Shown piece after piece: positions 40,502-49,283 of a stretch of 64,000 nt of DNA. The stretch lies in contig NZ_KQ948146.1 of NCBI RefSeq assembly GCF_001513955.1, positions 222,476 through 286,475 on the forward strand, written 5' to 3'. Origin of the DNA: Streptomyces pseudovenezuelae. GTDB taxonomy: Bacteria; Actinomycetota; Actinomycetes; Streptomycetales; Streptomycetaceae. Within the stretch, counting starts at the first letter, position 1, and the number at the start of each line of letters is the position of its first letter. Under the pieces are notes generated by a model, which made no database searches, was not told the DNA's origin, and saw only the letters and a program-made list of their open reading frames with translations. The translations under genes were made by a program, and so were the position numbers.

Positions 40502-41608
40502 TCAGAACGTCAGCACGGGCTTGATCGCCTTGCCCGCGCCCATGTCCCGCACCGCCTGGTCGATGTCCGTGAACGGATAGGTGCTGATCAGGCGGTGCAG
40601 CGGCAGCCGCCCCTCCTTCACCAGACGGACCAGGGCGGGGATGAAGCTCTGCGTCTCGGCGTCACCGAGGGTGAGGCCCACGACCCGCTTGCCGCCGAGG
40701 AGGCCGTTGACGTCGAGGGAGACCTCGGTGCCGAACGGCGGGGCGCCGACGACGACCAGGGTGCCGCGCGCGCCGAGCGCGTCGACGCCCTGGCGCAGGA
40801 CGTTCACATTGCCCGTGGTCTCCACGACGCCGTCCGCGCCCTGCCCGCCGGTGATCGCGGCGAGCGCCTCGCCGAGGTCCTGCTCGCCGGCGTCGACGGT
40901 GTGGGTGGCGCCCAACTCCTTCGCCAGCGCGAGGCGTTCGCCCAGGCGGTCGACGGCGACGATGGTCGTGGCCGGGGTGAGGGCGGCGGCCATGACCGCG
41001 GACAGGCCGACCGCTCCGGCGCCGAGGACGACGATCGTGGCACCGGTGACGGGCTTCAGTACGTTCCACACGGCGCCGACACCGGTCTGCACTCCGCAGC
41101 CCAGCGGGGCGACGGACTCCAGCGGCACGTCCGGGTCGACCCTGACGAGGCTGCGCTCGTCGACCAGGGCCCGCTCGGCGAAGGAGGACTGGCCGAAGAA
41201 GTGCCCGCCGAGCGGCTCACCGTCCCGGCTGATGGTGCTGGTGCCGTCGGCCCGGCGGCCGCCGATGAGGTTCAGCGGCAGCCAGGTGGCGCAGTACGCG
41301 GGGTGACCGCCGTCGCAGTTGCGGCAGTCGCCGCAGGAGGTGAAGGACAGTACGACGTGGTCGCCGGGAGCCACACCGGTGACGGCGGACCCGACGGCCT
41401 CGACGACTCCGGCGCCCTCGTGTCCGAGGACTCCGGGCAGCGGGAAGGGCAGTCCGCCGCTCGCCACGCCGAGGTCGGTGTGGCACAGGCCGGTCGCGAC
41501 CATCCGGACGACCGCCTCACGGGGTCCGGGCTCGTCGAGGGTGACGTCGGAGAGGGTGAAGGGTGCGCCGCCGGACTCGACGACCGCGGCACGGGTGGTG
41601 AGGGACAT
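40502..41608 (-). CDS. Zinc-dependent (aryl-)alcohol dehydrogenase
   Basis: A 368-residue zinc alcohol dehydrogenase. Catalytic zinc ligands are in TGLCHTDLGV (Cys-His) and LGHEGAGVVE. The structural zinc site has four cysteines in SCGDCRNCDGGHPAYC. The NAD loop is VVLGAGAVGLSAVMAA (about 193-208). The overall pattern fits class III/aryl-alcohol dehydrogenases such as XylB. It lies 23 bases after the aldehyde dehydrogenase on the same strand, so the two probably act in series: alcohol to aldehyde to acid. MarR-type operators lie upstream of the operon. Confidence 0.92.
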   Translation of the reverse strand: MSLTTRAAVVESGGAPFTLSDVTLDEPGPREAVVRMVATGLCHTDLGVASGGLPFPLPGVLGHEGAGVVEAVGSAVTGVAPGDHVVLSFTSCGDCRNCDGGHPAYCATWLPLNLIGGRRADGTSTISRDGEPLGGHFFGQSSFAERALVDERSLVRVDPDVPLESVAPLGCGVQTGVGAVWNVLKPVTGATIVVLGAGAVGLSAVMAAALTPATTIVAVDRLGERLALAKELGATHTVDAGEQDLGEALAAITGGQGADGVVETTGNVNVLRQGVDALGARGTLVVVGAPPFGTEVSLDVNGLLGGKRVVGLTLGDAETQSFIPALVRLVKEGRLPLHRLISTYPFTDIDQAVRDMGAGKAIKPVLTF

Positions 41609-41631
41609 CGCGGAAACTCCTTGGAAGGCGC

Positions 41632-43086
41632 TCAGTCGAGCGAGACGACGACGGACTTGACCTTGGTGTAGGCGTCGAGCGCCTCGGGGCCGTACTCGCG
41701 GCCGTAGCCGGAGTCCTTGACCCCGCCGAAGGGCACCGCGGGGTCGAGCATCGCCCAGTCGTTGACCCAGACGATGCCCGCCTGGAGACGGTCGGCGACC
41801 CGGTGCGCACGCGCGAGGTTGGTGGTCTGGACGCCCGAAGCCAGGCCGTAGGGCGTGGAGTTGGCGAGCGCGACGGCCTCGTCCTCGGTGTCGAAGGGCT
41901 GCACGGTCAGGACCGGACCGAAGATCTCCTCCTGCACGACCCGGGAGTCGTTGGAGAGGTCGGCGATCACGGTGGGCCGGTAGTAGAAACCCCCGTCGAG
42001 GTCGAGGCGTTCACCGCCGCAGACGATCCGGCCGCCCTCCTTGCGCGCGAGGTCGACGTACTCCTCGACCTTCTTCAGGTGCTTCTCCCCCGCCATCGGA
42101 CCGACGACGGTCGCGGGATCGCGCGGGTCGCCGACCGGCACGCCGGGCACGGCCTCGGCGAGGATGCCGAGCAGGGTGCTGTGGACCGAGCGGGCCACGA
42201 GCAGCCGCGGGCCGCCCATGCAGAACTGGCCGGTGTTGAAGACGAACGCCTTGATGATCGCGCCGACCGCCTTCTCCAGGTCGGCGTCCTCGAAGACGAT
42301 GTTGGCCGCGTTGCCGCCGAGTTCCATGGTGACGGGCTTGAGGGCCTCGCCCGCGGTGGCGGCCACGTGCCGGCCGATGGCGGTGGAGCCGGTGAAGGCG
42401 ACCTTGTCGACCCCGCGGTGGCGCAGCAGGGCCTCGCCGGCCACCGGCCCGGTGCCGGTGACCACGTTGACGACCCCGTCCGGGACGCCGGCCCGCTGGA
42501 GCAGTCCGGCCATGTAGAGGGCGCTCAGCGGCGTCTCGTCGGCCGGCTTGTGCACCACCGTGTTGCCGGCGGCGAGCGCGGGGCCGATCTTGGAACCGGC
42601 GAGGATCAGCGGGAAGTTGAACGGGGTGATCGCGGCGACCACGCCGATCGGCTCGCGCTTGGTGTACGCGAGGGCGTTCATGGGTGTGTTGCGGACCGAG
42701 CCGTCCAGGGAGTGCGCGAGCGCGGCGAAGTGCTCGTAGTCGTTGGCCGCGTTGGTCACGTCCACGGCGTGGCACAGCGAGATCGGCTTGCCGACGTCCA
42801 GGCTCTCCAGCTGGGCGAGTTCGTCGGCGTTCTCGCGGATCAGCTCGGCGACCCGGTGCAGGATCCGGCCCCGCTCGCGACCGCTGAGGCCGGACCAGGT
42901 GCCACCGTCGAAGGCCTCCCGGGCGGCGCGGACGGCCGCGTCCACGTCGTCGGCACCGGCCTCCGCGACGGTGGTGAGGACCGCGCCCCGGGACGGGTCG
43001 AGCACCTCGGTGCGCGCGCCGTCTGCGGCTTCGCGCCGCCGGCCGCCCACAAACAGCCGTCCAGGTTCGATCTCGATGGAGGACAT
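41632..43086 (-). CDS. NAD(P)-dependent aldehyde dehydrogenase
   Basis: A 484-residue ALDH. The catalytic Cys is in FNTGQFCMGGPRL (about 293), the general-base Glu in VTMELGGNAANIV (about 260), the cofactor loop is FTGSTAIGRH, and PFNFPL and EEIFGPVL are family marks. It is first in the ALDH-alcohol dehydrogenase operon and divergent from a MarR gene, with two matching palindromes between them. The likely role is oxidation of an aldehyde produced by the partner enzyme, perhaps aromatic; the substrate is not determinable. Confidence 0.94.
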   Translation of the reverse strand: MSSIEIEPGRLFVGGRRREAADGARTEVLDPSRGAVLTTVAEAGADDVDAAVRAAREAFDGGTWSGLSGRERGRILHRVAELIRENADELAQLESLDVGKPISLCHAVDVTNAANDYEHFAALAHSLDGSVRNTPMNALAYTKREPIGVVAAITPFNFPLILAGSKIGPALAAGNTVVHKPADETPLSALYMAGLLQRAGVPDGVVNVVTGTGPVAGEALLRHRGVDKVAFTGSTAIGRHVAATAGEALKPVTMELGGNAANIVFEDADLEKAVGAIIKAFVFNTGQFCMGGPRLLVARSVHSTLLGILAEAVPGVPVGDPRDPATVVGPMAGEKHLKKVEEYVDLARKEGGRIVCGGERLDLDGGFYYRPTVIADLSNDSRVVQEEIFGPVLTVQPFDTEDEAVALANSTPYGLASGVQTTNLARAHRVADRLQAGIVWVNDWAMLDPAVPFGGVKDSGYGREYGPEALDAYTKVKSVVVSLD

Positions 43087-43121
43087 CGCCGCTCCTCAGC
43101 TTCGTCGCCAAGATTTCAACA

Positions 43122-43170
43122 AACAGGATTCCTGTTGGTTCGCAGTCTCTTTACGGACAGGTTTCCTGTC
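43122..43170. promoter_or_regulatory. Paired MarR-type operators (ACAGG-N-CCTGT)
   Basis: AACAGGATTCCTGTT (43122-43136; perfect 7-bp arms around T) and GACAGGTTTCCTGTC (43156-43170; 6-bp arms around TTT) share the core ACAGG-WTT-CCTGT. Their centres are 34 bases apart in the ALDH/MarR divergent region. Such paired sites typically bind a MarR dimer each. Confidence 0.87.
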
Positions 43171-43189
43171 AATGGTCTAGCCTGATCCC

Positions 43190-43627
43190 ATGCTCGACAC
43201 ACAGGTGACCAAGGCGCCCCCGTCGCTCCTCTACATGGTGAAACAGGTGGAGCTCGTCGTCCGTTCCCATCTGGACGAGCTGGTCAGGCCGTCCGGGATC
43301 ACCGCGCTGCAGTACACGGCCCTCACTGTCCTGGAGCGGCACGACGGACTGTCGGCGGCGCAGCTGGCCCGGGACTCCTTCGTCACCGCCCAGTCGATCG
43401 CCGATCTCGTGCGCTCCCTGGAGACCCGCGGCCTGGTGCGCCGGGAGCGCAATCCGAGGAACCGCCGCGAGCTGCTGATCCTGCTGACCGAGGAGGCGCG
43501 CGCGCTGCTGGCCCAGCACGCGGGACCCGTGCGGGAGCTGGAGGAGCGGATGGTGCGGGACCTCACCGCGCACCAGACCGAGCAGTTCCGCCAAGCGCTG
43601 ACCATGGCCTGGCACGCCCTGTCATGA
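43190..43627 (+). CDS. MarR-family transcriptional regulator
   Basis: A 145-residue winged-helix repressor. The recognition region is LSAAQLARDSFVTAQSIADLVRSLETRGLVRRERNPRNRRELLILLTEEAR (about 54-104), including the wing Asn-Arg-Arg. N- and C-terminal helices form the dimer interface. It is divergent from the ALDH-alcohol dehydrogenase operon and should bind the two ACAGG-N-CCTGT palindromes, controlling both directions in response to an aromatic or aldehyde ligand. Confidence 0.94.
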   Translation: MLDTQVTKAPPSLLYMVKQVELVVRSHLDELVRPSGITALQYTALTVLERHDGLSAAQLARDSFVTAQSIADLVRSLETRGLVRRERNPRNRRELLILLTEEARALLAQHAGPVRELEERMVRDLTAHQTEQFRQALTMAWHALS

Positions 43628-43823
43628 GCCGGGCGCGAGCCCCGCGTGAACCCGGCGCGAATCAGCGGTCGCAATTCGAAGACATATGTCAATCGAACAT
43701 GCTCAAATTCACTCCATCGAGGGTAACTTGCAGAGCGGGGAAAGGATTTGCACGCACCCGGGGCACGGTGACACGTCTACGCGCACGGCACGGCGTCACC
43801 CGGCCCCCGGTGACCTGCACCCC

Positions 43824-44240
43824 ATGCCGCCTGTGCAGCCGGTTGGAGGCGATGTCGTCGTGCAGCAGGAACCTGCGCCGCTGTCCCGGCATCTGCGTGT
43901 CCGCGAGGAGCGCGGTCACACCGTGCTGGAGTTCCGCGGGGAGATCGACATCGCCGCGACCGTCGAGCTCCTGCCGGTCCTGGACCGGGTCACCGGGCAG
44001 CCCGACGCGCGACTGGTGATCGACCTCAGTGGCGTGGAGTTCTTCGACTGCTCCGGGCTGCGGCTGCTGTACCGGGCCCGCGCGCGCGTACTGGCCAACA
44101 ACGGCCGGCTGCTCCTGGTCTGCACGCACCCGCTCACCCTGCGGATCATCCGGGTGACGGGCCTGTCCCGGCTGCTGCCCCCGCTGCCGTCGCTGGACGC
44201 GGCCCTGAGCCGGCCCGAGGCCACGTCCGAGTCGTTATGA
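43824..44240 (+). CDS. STAS-domain anti-sigma factor antagonist
   Basis: A 138-residue STAS protein: LRVREERGHTVLEFRGEIDIAATVELLPVLDRV is followed by the phosphorylation site VEFFDCSGLRLLYRARARVL (Ser about residue 80), nearly the same text as in the STAS protein at 3341. It should act in partner switching with an RsbW-like kinase and a sigma factor not present here. ATG 43824 is used; a GTG at 43860 with GGAGG ten bases before it is the main alternative. The upstream 190 bases contain an AT-richer stretch with the palindrome GACATATGTC. Confidence 0.87.
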   Translation: MPPVQPVGGDVVVQQEPAPLSRHLRVREERGHTVLEFRGEIDIAATVELLPVLDRVTGQPDARLVIDLSGVEFFDCSGLRLLYRARARVLANNGRLLLVCTHPLTLRIIRVTGLSRLLPPLPSLDAALSRPEATSESL

Positions 44241-44250
44241 CCGTCGCCAG

Positions 44251-45204
44251 CTATTCCTTGCGCGGCGCGTCGAACAGGGCGCTGACGGACTCGCCGTTGT
44301 GAATGCGGCGTACGGCCTCGGCGAGCGCGGGGGCGATGGACAGGATCCGCAGCTTGTCGGTGCGCTCCTCGACGGGGACCGGCACGGTGTTGGTGCACAC
44401 GATCTCCAGGACGTCCGGCTGCTCGCCTATCCTCTTGAGGGCGCCGTCGGCGAACAGTCCGTGCGTGCAGGCGACCCGGATGGAGCGCGGGCCCAACTCC
44501 CTGAGCCGGTCCAGCAGTTCCAGGACAGTGCTGCCCTTGGCGATCTCGTCGTCCAGCACGATGACGTCCCGTCCGGCGACCTCGCCGATGACGTCGCTGA
44601 TGCTGACCCGGTCGTCGGCGAAGCGCTGCTTGGCACCCGCGGCCACCTGGGCGCCGATCATCCGGGCGAAGGCGGCCGCCTCCTTGGCGTTGCCTAGGTC
44701 AGGGGAGACGACGGTGGTGCGCGAGAGGTCGTACTGGCGGAAGTGCGCGGCCAGCTCGCGCAGGGCGTGCAGGTGGTCGACGGGCACCGAGAAGAAGCCG
44801 TGCACCTGCGGCGAGTGCAGCGTCATCGCGAGGACGCGGCTCGCTCCGGCCGACACCATCAGGTCGGCGACCAGCCGCCCGCCGAGGGAGATACGGGGCT
44901 CGTCCTTCTTGTCGGAGCGCGCGTAGGAGTAGTGCGGCATGACGACGGTGATCCGCCGGGCGGAGGCCCCACGGGCCGCGTCGCACATCAGCAGCAGCTC
45001 CACCAGGTGCTCCTGCACCGGCCTGACCAGCGGCTGGACGAGGAAGACGTCCCGCTCCCGGCAATTGGCCTGGAGCTGTACCTCCAGGCAGTCGTTGGCG
45101 AACCGGCTGACCCGGGTGGGGCTGAGCGGCACACCGAGATGCGCGCAGACCTCCGCCGCGAGCTCGGGGTGGGCGCTACCGCTGAACACGGCGATGTCTC
45201 GCAC
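44251..45204 (-). CDS. Ribose-phosphate pyrophosphokinase (PRPP synthetase) paralog
   Basis: A 317-residue PRPP synthetase family protein. The ATP/flexible-loop part has RDIAVFSGSAHPELA, FANDCLEVQLQANCRERDVFLVQPL and VMPHYSYARSDKKDEPRISL. The PRPP loop VIVLDDEIAKGSTVLELL (about 210-227) has the two Asp, but IAKGST replaces the usual MIDTGGT-type text. The family converts ribose-5-phosphate and ATP to PRPP. The altered loop and lack of purine or histidine genes nearby suggest a secondary copy. The GTG at 45204 follows GAGGAGC. Confidence 0.87.
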   Translation of the reverse strand: MRDIAVFSGSAHPELAAEVCAHLGVPLSPTRVSRFANDCLEVQLQANCRERDVFLVQPLVRPVQEHLVELLLMCDAARGASARRITVVMPHYSYARSDKKDEPRISLGGRLVADLMVSAGASRVLAMTLHSPQVHGFFSVPVDHLHALRELAAHFRQYDLSRTTVVSPDLGNAKEAAAFARMIGAQVAAGAKQRFADDRVSISDVIGEVAGRDVIVLDDEIAKGSTVLELLDRLRELGPRSIRVACTHGLFADGALKRIGEQPDVLEIVCTNTVPVPVEERTDKLRILSIAPALAEAVRRIHNGESVSALFDAPRKE

Positions 45205-45424
45205 GGGTCTGCTCCTCGGATGATCATCTCGGGTTGCCCGGCTCATGCTACTGGCCTGCCCGCCGGCCGCCCTGCCACGGAAAACCGGTTGCGGTGGCCC
45301 GGCCCTCGGACGCCATCATGGCCGGGTCCGCGTTCCCTCGATGTCAGGATCCCTCGCATGCGCCGACTCCTCGAATCGACCCAGTGCCCCCTTCGGCCCA
45401 CGGTTCTCGAGGACTCCACCCTTT

Positions 45425-47269
45425 ATGCGCACCCTGAACATCGGAATTCTGGCCCACGTCGACGCCGGTAAGACCAGTCTCACCGAGCGGCTGCTGTTCG
45501 ACCACGGCGCGATCGACCGGCTCGGCAGCGTCGACAGCGGTGACACCCGCACGGACGACGGCGCGATCGAGCGGCAGCGCGGCATCACCATCCGCTCCGC
45601 CGTCGCCTCGTTCACCGCGGGTGACACCAGGATCAACCTCATCGACACGCCCGGCCACTCGGACTTCGTCGCCGAGGTCGAGCGCGCCCTCGAGGTCCTC
45701 GACGGGGCGGTGCTGCTGCTGTCCGCCGTGGAGGGCGTACAGGCGCAGACGCGGGTCCTGATGCGGACCCTGCGCAGGCTTCGGCTGCCCACGCTGATCT
45801 TCGTCAACAAGATCGACCGTGCCGGCGCCCGGGACCAGGCCCTGCTCGCCGACGTCCGGCGCAGACTCACGCCGTACGTCGCCCCGCTCACCGAGGTCAC
45901 GGGCGTCGGCACGGCCGGCGCCGCGGTGACCGCACTGCCCGAGGACAGCCGGCTCGCCGAGGCCCTGGCCGAGGTCGACCAGGACATGCTGGCCGCGCTC
46001 GTGGACGGGCCCGCACCCACCCCGGGCGACCTGCGCAGGAGCCTCGCCGCCCGCACCGGAGACGGCTCCTTCCACCCGGTGTTCTTCGGCTCCGCTCTCG
46101 GCGGCCAGGGCGTGGCCCATCTGGTCGAGGGCCTGACCCGGCTGATCCCGGCCGGGCCCGCGACCCCGCAGGGCCCACCACGCGGCACGGTGTTCGCCGT
46201 ACGCCCCGGACCCGGCGGGGAACGCACCGCGTATCTGCGGCTGTACGACGGCCAGGTGACGGAACGTCAGCGGCTGACGTTCCTGCGGCGTGCGGCCGAC
46301 GGCTCGACGAGCAGCGTTCCCGGGCGGGTGACCCGGCTGAGCGGACCCCTCACCGCCGGCACCATCGCGGCGCTCACGTTCTCCCCCGGCCTCCGCGTGG
46401 GCGACCGCCTCGGCGAACTGGCGGACCGCGCACCGCAGTTCTCTCCCCCGACCCTCCAGACCCTGGTCACCGCCCGCCACCCCGGCCAGGCGGCCCGGCT
46501 GCGCTCAGCCCTGCTGACCCTCGCCGACCAGGACCCCCTGATCCACGCTCGTCCCGCGCCCGGAGGTGCCACCTCGCTGCTCCTGTACGGCGAGGTCCAG
46601 ATGGAGGTGCTCGCGGCGACCCTCGCCCAGGACTTCGGCGTCGAGGCGGACTTCGAGCCGGGCCGGGTGCGGTACCTGGAACGTCCGCGCGGCACGGGGG
46701 AAGCGTGCGAGGAGAACCCCTGGCATCTCGGGAGCCGCTACTGGGCGACCATCGGCCTGCGGGTCGAGCCGGGTGAGCGCGGCACAGGCGGGGTCTTCGC
46801 GTACGAGACGGAACTCGGCGCGCTCCCCCGGGCGTTGCACCAGGCCGTCGAGGAGACCGTCCACGTGAGCATGCGGACCGGGCTGACGGGGGCGACCGTG
46901 ACGGACTACCGGGTCACCCTCGTCCGCTCCGGTTTCGTGGCACCGCTCAGTACCGCCGCCGACTTCCGCGGGCTCACGCCGATCGTGCTGCGCCGGGCCC
47001 TGGAGCGGGCGGGGACCCGGCTGTTCGAGCCGTATCACGCGTTCGAGGCGGAGGTGCCGCTGGACGCGCTGGCTCCGGTCACGGCACAACTCGCCTCTGC
47101 GGGAGCGGAGTTCACCGGCACCACGGGCGGGGAAACGGCGTGGGTGATCACCGGTGAGCTCGCGGCCAGGCGGGTACGCGAGGTCGAACTGCGCCTGCCC
47201 GGACTCACGCACGGTGAGGGGGTGTGGTGGTCCAGGCACTCGGGCGACCGTGCACTCAAGCCCCACTAG
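45425..47269 (+). CDS. TetM/OtrA-type ribosomal protection GTPase
   Basis: A 614-residue EF-G-like translational GTPase. G1 is GILAHVDAGKTSL, the switch I region is ERQRGITI, G3 is DTPGHSDF and G4 is FVNKIDRAG. The later domains (II, III, IV, V) follow EF-G order, with domain IV ending around ADFRGLTPIVLRRALERAG. Length and lack of the EF-G G' insertion place it with tetracycline ribosomal-protection proteins such as OtrA of Streptomyces, which displace tetracycline from the ribosome. There is no biosynthetic cluster nearby, so true resistance is not assured. The ATG at 45425 lacks a strong ribosome site. Confidence 0.88.
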   Translation: MRTLNIGILAHVDAGKTSLTERLLFDHGAIDRLGSVDSGDTRTDDGAIERQRGITIRSAVASFTAGDTRINLIDTPGHSDFVAEVERALEVLDGAVLLLSAVEGVQAQTRVLMRTLRRLRLPTLIFVNKIDRAGARDQALLADVRRRLTPYVAPLTEVTGVGTAGAAVTALPEDSRLAEALAEVDQDMLAALVDGPAPTPGDLRRSLAARTGDGSFHPVFFGSALGGQGVAHLVEGLTRLIPAGPATPQGPPRGTVFAVRPGPGGERTAYLRLYDGQVTERQRLTFLRRAADGSTSSVPGRVTRLSGPLTAGTIAALTFSPGLRVGDRLGELADRAPQFSPPTLQTLVTARHPGQAARLRSALLTLADQDPLIHARPAPGGATSLLLYGEVQMEVLAATLAQDFGVEADFEPGRVRYLERPRGTGEACEENPWHLGSRYWATIGLRVEPGERGTGGVFAYETELGALPRALHQAVEETVHVSMRTGLTGATVTDYRVTLVRSGFVAPLSTAADFRGLTPIVLRRALERAGTRLFEPYHAFEAEVPLDALAPVTAQLASAGAEFTGTTGGETAWVITGELAARRVREVELRLPGLTHGEGVWWSRHSGDRALKPH

Positions 47270-47275
47270 GAGTGC

Positions 47276-48469
47276 TCACCAGGACACCGGCAGCCGCCGC
47301 GGCCCCCGCGTCAGCTGTCCCTCCCGCCACTCGATCGTCTCCGGCGTGAACTCTGCCCGCAGGCCCGGGAACCTGACCGCCAGCCGGTGCAGGGCCAGGC
47401 CCAGCTCCAGGCGGGCCAGCCACGCGCCCAGGCAGTGGTGAGGACCGGCGCCGAAGACCACGCTCGGTGTCGTCAGCGGGGCGAACAGGTCGGTCTCCTC
47501 GGGCCGCGGAAAGACGTCCGGGTCCCGGTTCGCCGCGTTGGTCTGGACGGCGACCACCGCCCCGGCCGGAATCGTCACCCCGCCGACGTCGGCCTCCTCG
47601 ACGGCCCTGCGGATCAGACCGGGCAGCACCCTGCCCTCGCTCAGCGGGATCGTCCGCAGCAGCTGTTCGACGGCGGTCTCGGCCGACTCCTGGCTCTCGG
47701 CGAGCCCCGGCCAGGCCTCCCGCCCGTCCGTGAGGAGGTGGACGACGATGTTGCCGAGGGCCGTCATCGTCGTCTCGTGTCCGGCGACGACCAGGCCGAG
47801 GACCAGGACGACCAGGCGCGGCTCCTCGATCCCGAGGCCGTCGCCCGCGACGACCAGGGCGCTCACCAGGTCGTCGCCCGGCTCCTTGCGCCGCTCGGCG
47901 ACCAGTTCCGCGCAGAAGCGGCCGAACTCCCGCATGGCCGCGCCGACCTCCTCGGCCGTGTGCGCGCCGCCGGACAGGGCGTGGTCTGCCCAGTCGCGGA
48001 TGCGCTCCCAGTCGGCGTGCTCCAGCCCCATCAGCCGGGAGATCACCGAGACCGGCAGACGGCGGGTGAACGCCTCCACGATGTCGGCGGGCTGCGGCTG
48101 CCGGGCCAGGTCGTCGAGGAGGGCCTCCACCACGGAGGCCGTCCAGGGCCGCCAGCGGGCGATCGCGCGTGGGGTGAAGGCCCGCTGGACGGTGCCCCGC
48201 AGCAGCTGGTGGGGCGGGCCGTCCTGGTTGAGGAGGCCGTCCGGTGAGTCCAGCAGGTTCGGCACGAGGAGCAGCGGCGGGGCGTCCGCGTCCCGCAGCG
48301 ACTTCCTGTCGAAGCGGGGGTCCATGAGCACCTGGCGCACGTCGGCGTGGCGGGTGACGAGCCAGACCGGGGTGCCGGTGGCCAGGGTGGTGAGCCGGGG
48401 CGGGCCGTTCTCGGGCAAGGGGATGCGGTGCATCGGACGAAGGGTCCGGGAGGTGTGGTCCGTGCTCAT
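47276..48469 (-). CDS. Cytochrome P450, orphan
   Basis: A 397-residue soluble bacterial P450. The I-helix motif is LVVAGHETTMTAL (about 237), the ExxR helix lies in ETAVEQLLRTIPL, and the haem loop is FGAGPHHCLGAWLARLE (Cys about 346). No ferredoxin gene adjoins it, unlike the P450 at 31103, so it must borrow an electron donor. It ends six bases from the ribosomal-protection gene (convergent) and is divergent from DUF4230. Sequence alone does not tell its substrate. Confidence 0.92.
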   Translation of the reverse strand: MSTDHTSRTLRPMHRIPLPENGPPRLTTLATGTPVWLVTRHADVRQVLMDPRFDRKSLRDADAPPLLLVPNLLDSPDGLLNQDGPPHQLLRGTVQRAFTPRAIARWRPWTASVVEALLDDLARQPQPADIVEAFTRRLPVSVISRLMGLEHADWERIRDWADHALSGGAHTAEEVGAAMREFGRFCAELVAERRKEPGDDLVSALVVAGDGLGIEEPRLVVLVLGLVVAGHETTMTALGNIVVHLLTDGREAWPGLAESQESAETAVEQLLRTIPLSEGRVLPGLIRRAVEEADVGGVTIPAGAVVAVQTNAANRDPDVFPRPEETDLFAPLTTPSVVFGAGPHHCLGAWLARLELGLALHRLAVRFPGLRAEFTPETIEWREGQLTRGPRRLPVSW

Positions 48470-48620
48470 CCGGGTCTCCAGACACGCCGGTACGCGAGTT
48501 CTCCACGCTAGTGCGCCCTCTTGTGTCCCGGCAGTGTCCCAATCAGCCAACAAGACGGTCCGGCAGGGCTTTTGGGAGTCATCCCTGGGCATCCGTGCAT
48601 CTAGGAAGGAGGGCCGTCGC

Positions 48621-49283
48621 ATGACGACTCCCATCAGGCGCGTGTCCAGGCGCATGCCCGGCTGGGCGAAGATACTGACCGCCGTCGTGGTGGTGCTCGT
48701 GGTGTTCTTCGCCGGGATCCGGTTCAGTGTGCTCCCTGGCCTCAAGGACCTGTTCGGCACGGAGACCCACGACCGGACGGGTCCCGCACTTCTGGAGTCC
48801 ATCCAGGACATCAGCCGTTACGACGCCGCCTCCGGCAATTTCCAGGTCGTCGTGGACCTGGAGAAGGACACCAAGTTCCTGCCCGACGCGATCCGCGGCT
48901 CCCGCACCCTGTACGTGGGAGCGGGCGCGGTCGACGCCTATGTCGACCTCGGCAAGGTCGCCAAGAACGACGTGACGGTCAACGAGGACCGCACGGCCGC
49001 CACCCTGCACCTCCCGCACGCCCAGCTCGGCAAGGCCACGCTCGACGCCGACCGCTCCTACGCGGTCTCCAAGCAGCGCGGTCTGCTCGACCGGCTCGGC
49101 GACTTCTTCTCCGACAACCCCAACAGCGAACAGGCCGTGCAGAAACTCGCCGTGCGGCACATCACCGAGGCGGCGAAGGAGAGCGAGCTGACCAAGCGGG
49201 CCGAGACCAACACCACCAACATGCTCAAGGGCCTGCTGAACTCCCTCGGCTTCAAGAAGGTCGAGGTCACCTACGGCAGCTGA
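48621..49283 (+). CDS. DUF4230 membrane-anchored protein
   Basis: A 220-residue protein with a short basic N-terminus, one membrane helix (KILTAVVVVLVVFFAGIRF, about 17-35) and a large outside domain of DUF4230 type (PALLESIQDISRYDAASGNFQVVVDLEKD, YVGAGAVDAYVDLGKVAKNDV, a C-terminal helix and GFKKVEVTY). The function is unknown. The ATG at 48621 has AGGAAGGAGG upstream. It ends exactly where the convergent MrpF-like gene ends. Confidence 0.9.
   Translation: MTTPIRRVSRRMPGWAKILTAVVVVLVVFFAGIRFSVLPGLKDLFGTETHDRTGPALLESIQDISRYDAASGNFQVVVDLEKDTKFLPDAIRGSRTLYVGAGAVDAYVDLGKVAKNDVTVNEDRTAATLHLPHAQLGKATLDADRSYAVSKQRGLLDRLGDFFSDNPNSEQAVQKLAVRHITEAAKESELTKRAETNTTNMLKGLLNSLGFKKVEVTYGS

Noticed and set aside
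43681..43690. Palindrome GACATATGTC upstream of the second STAS gene
   Set aside because: Only 10 bp, without a partner site or clear promoter context; too short to call an operator.
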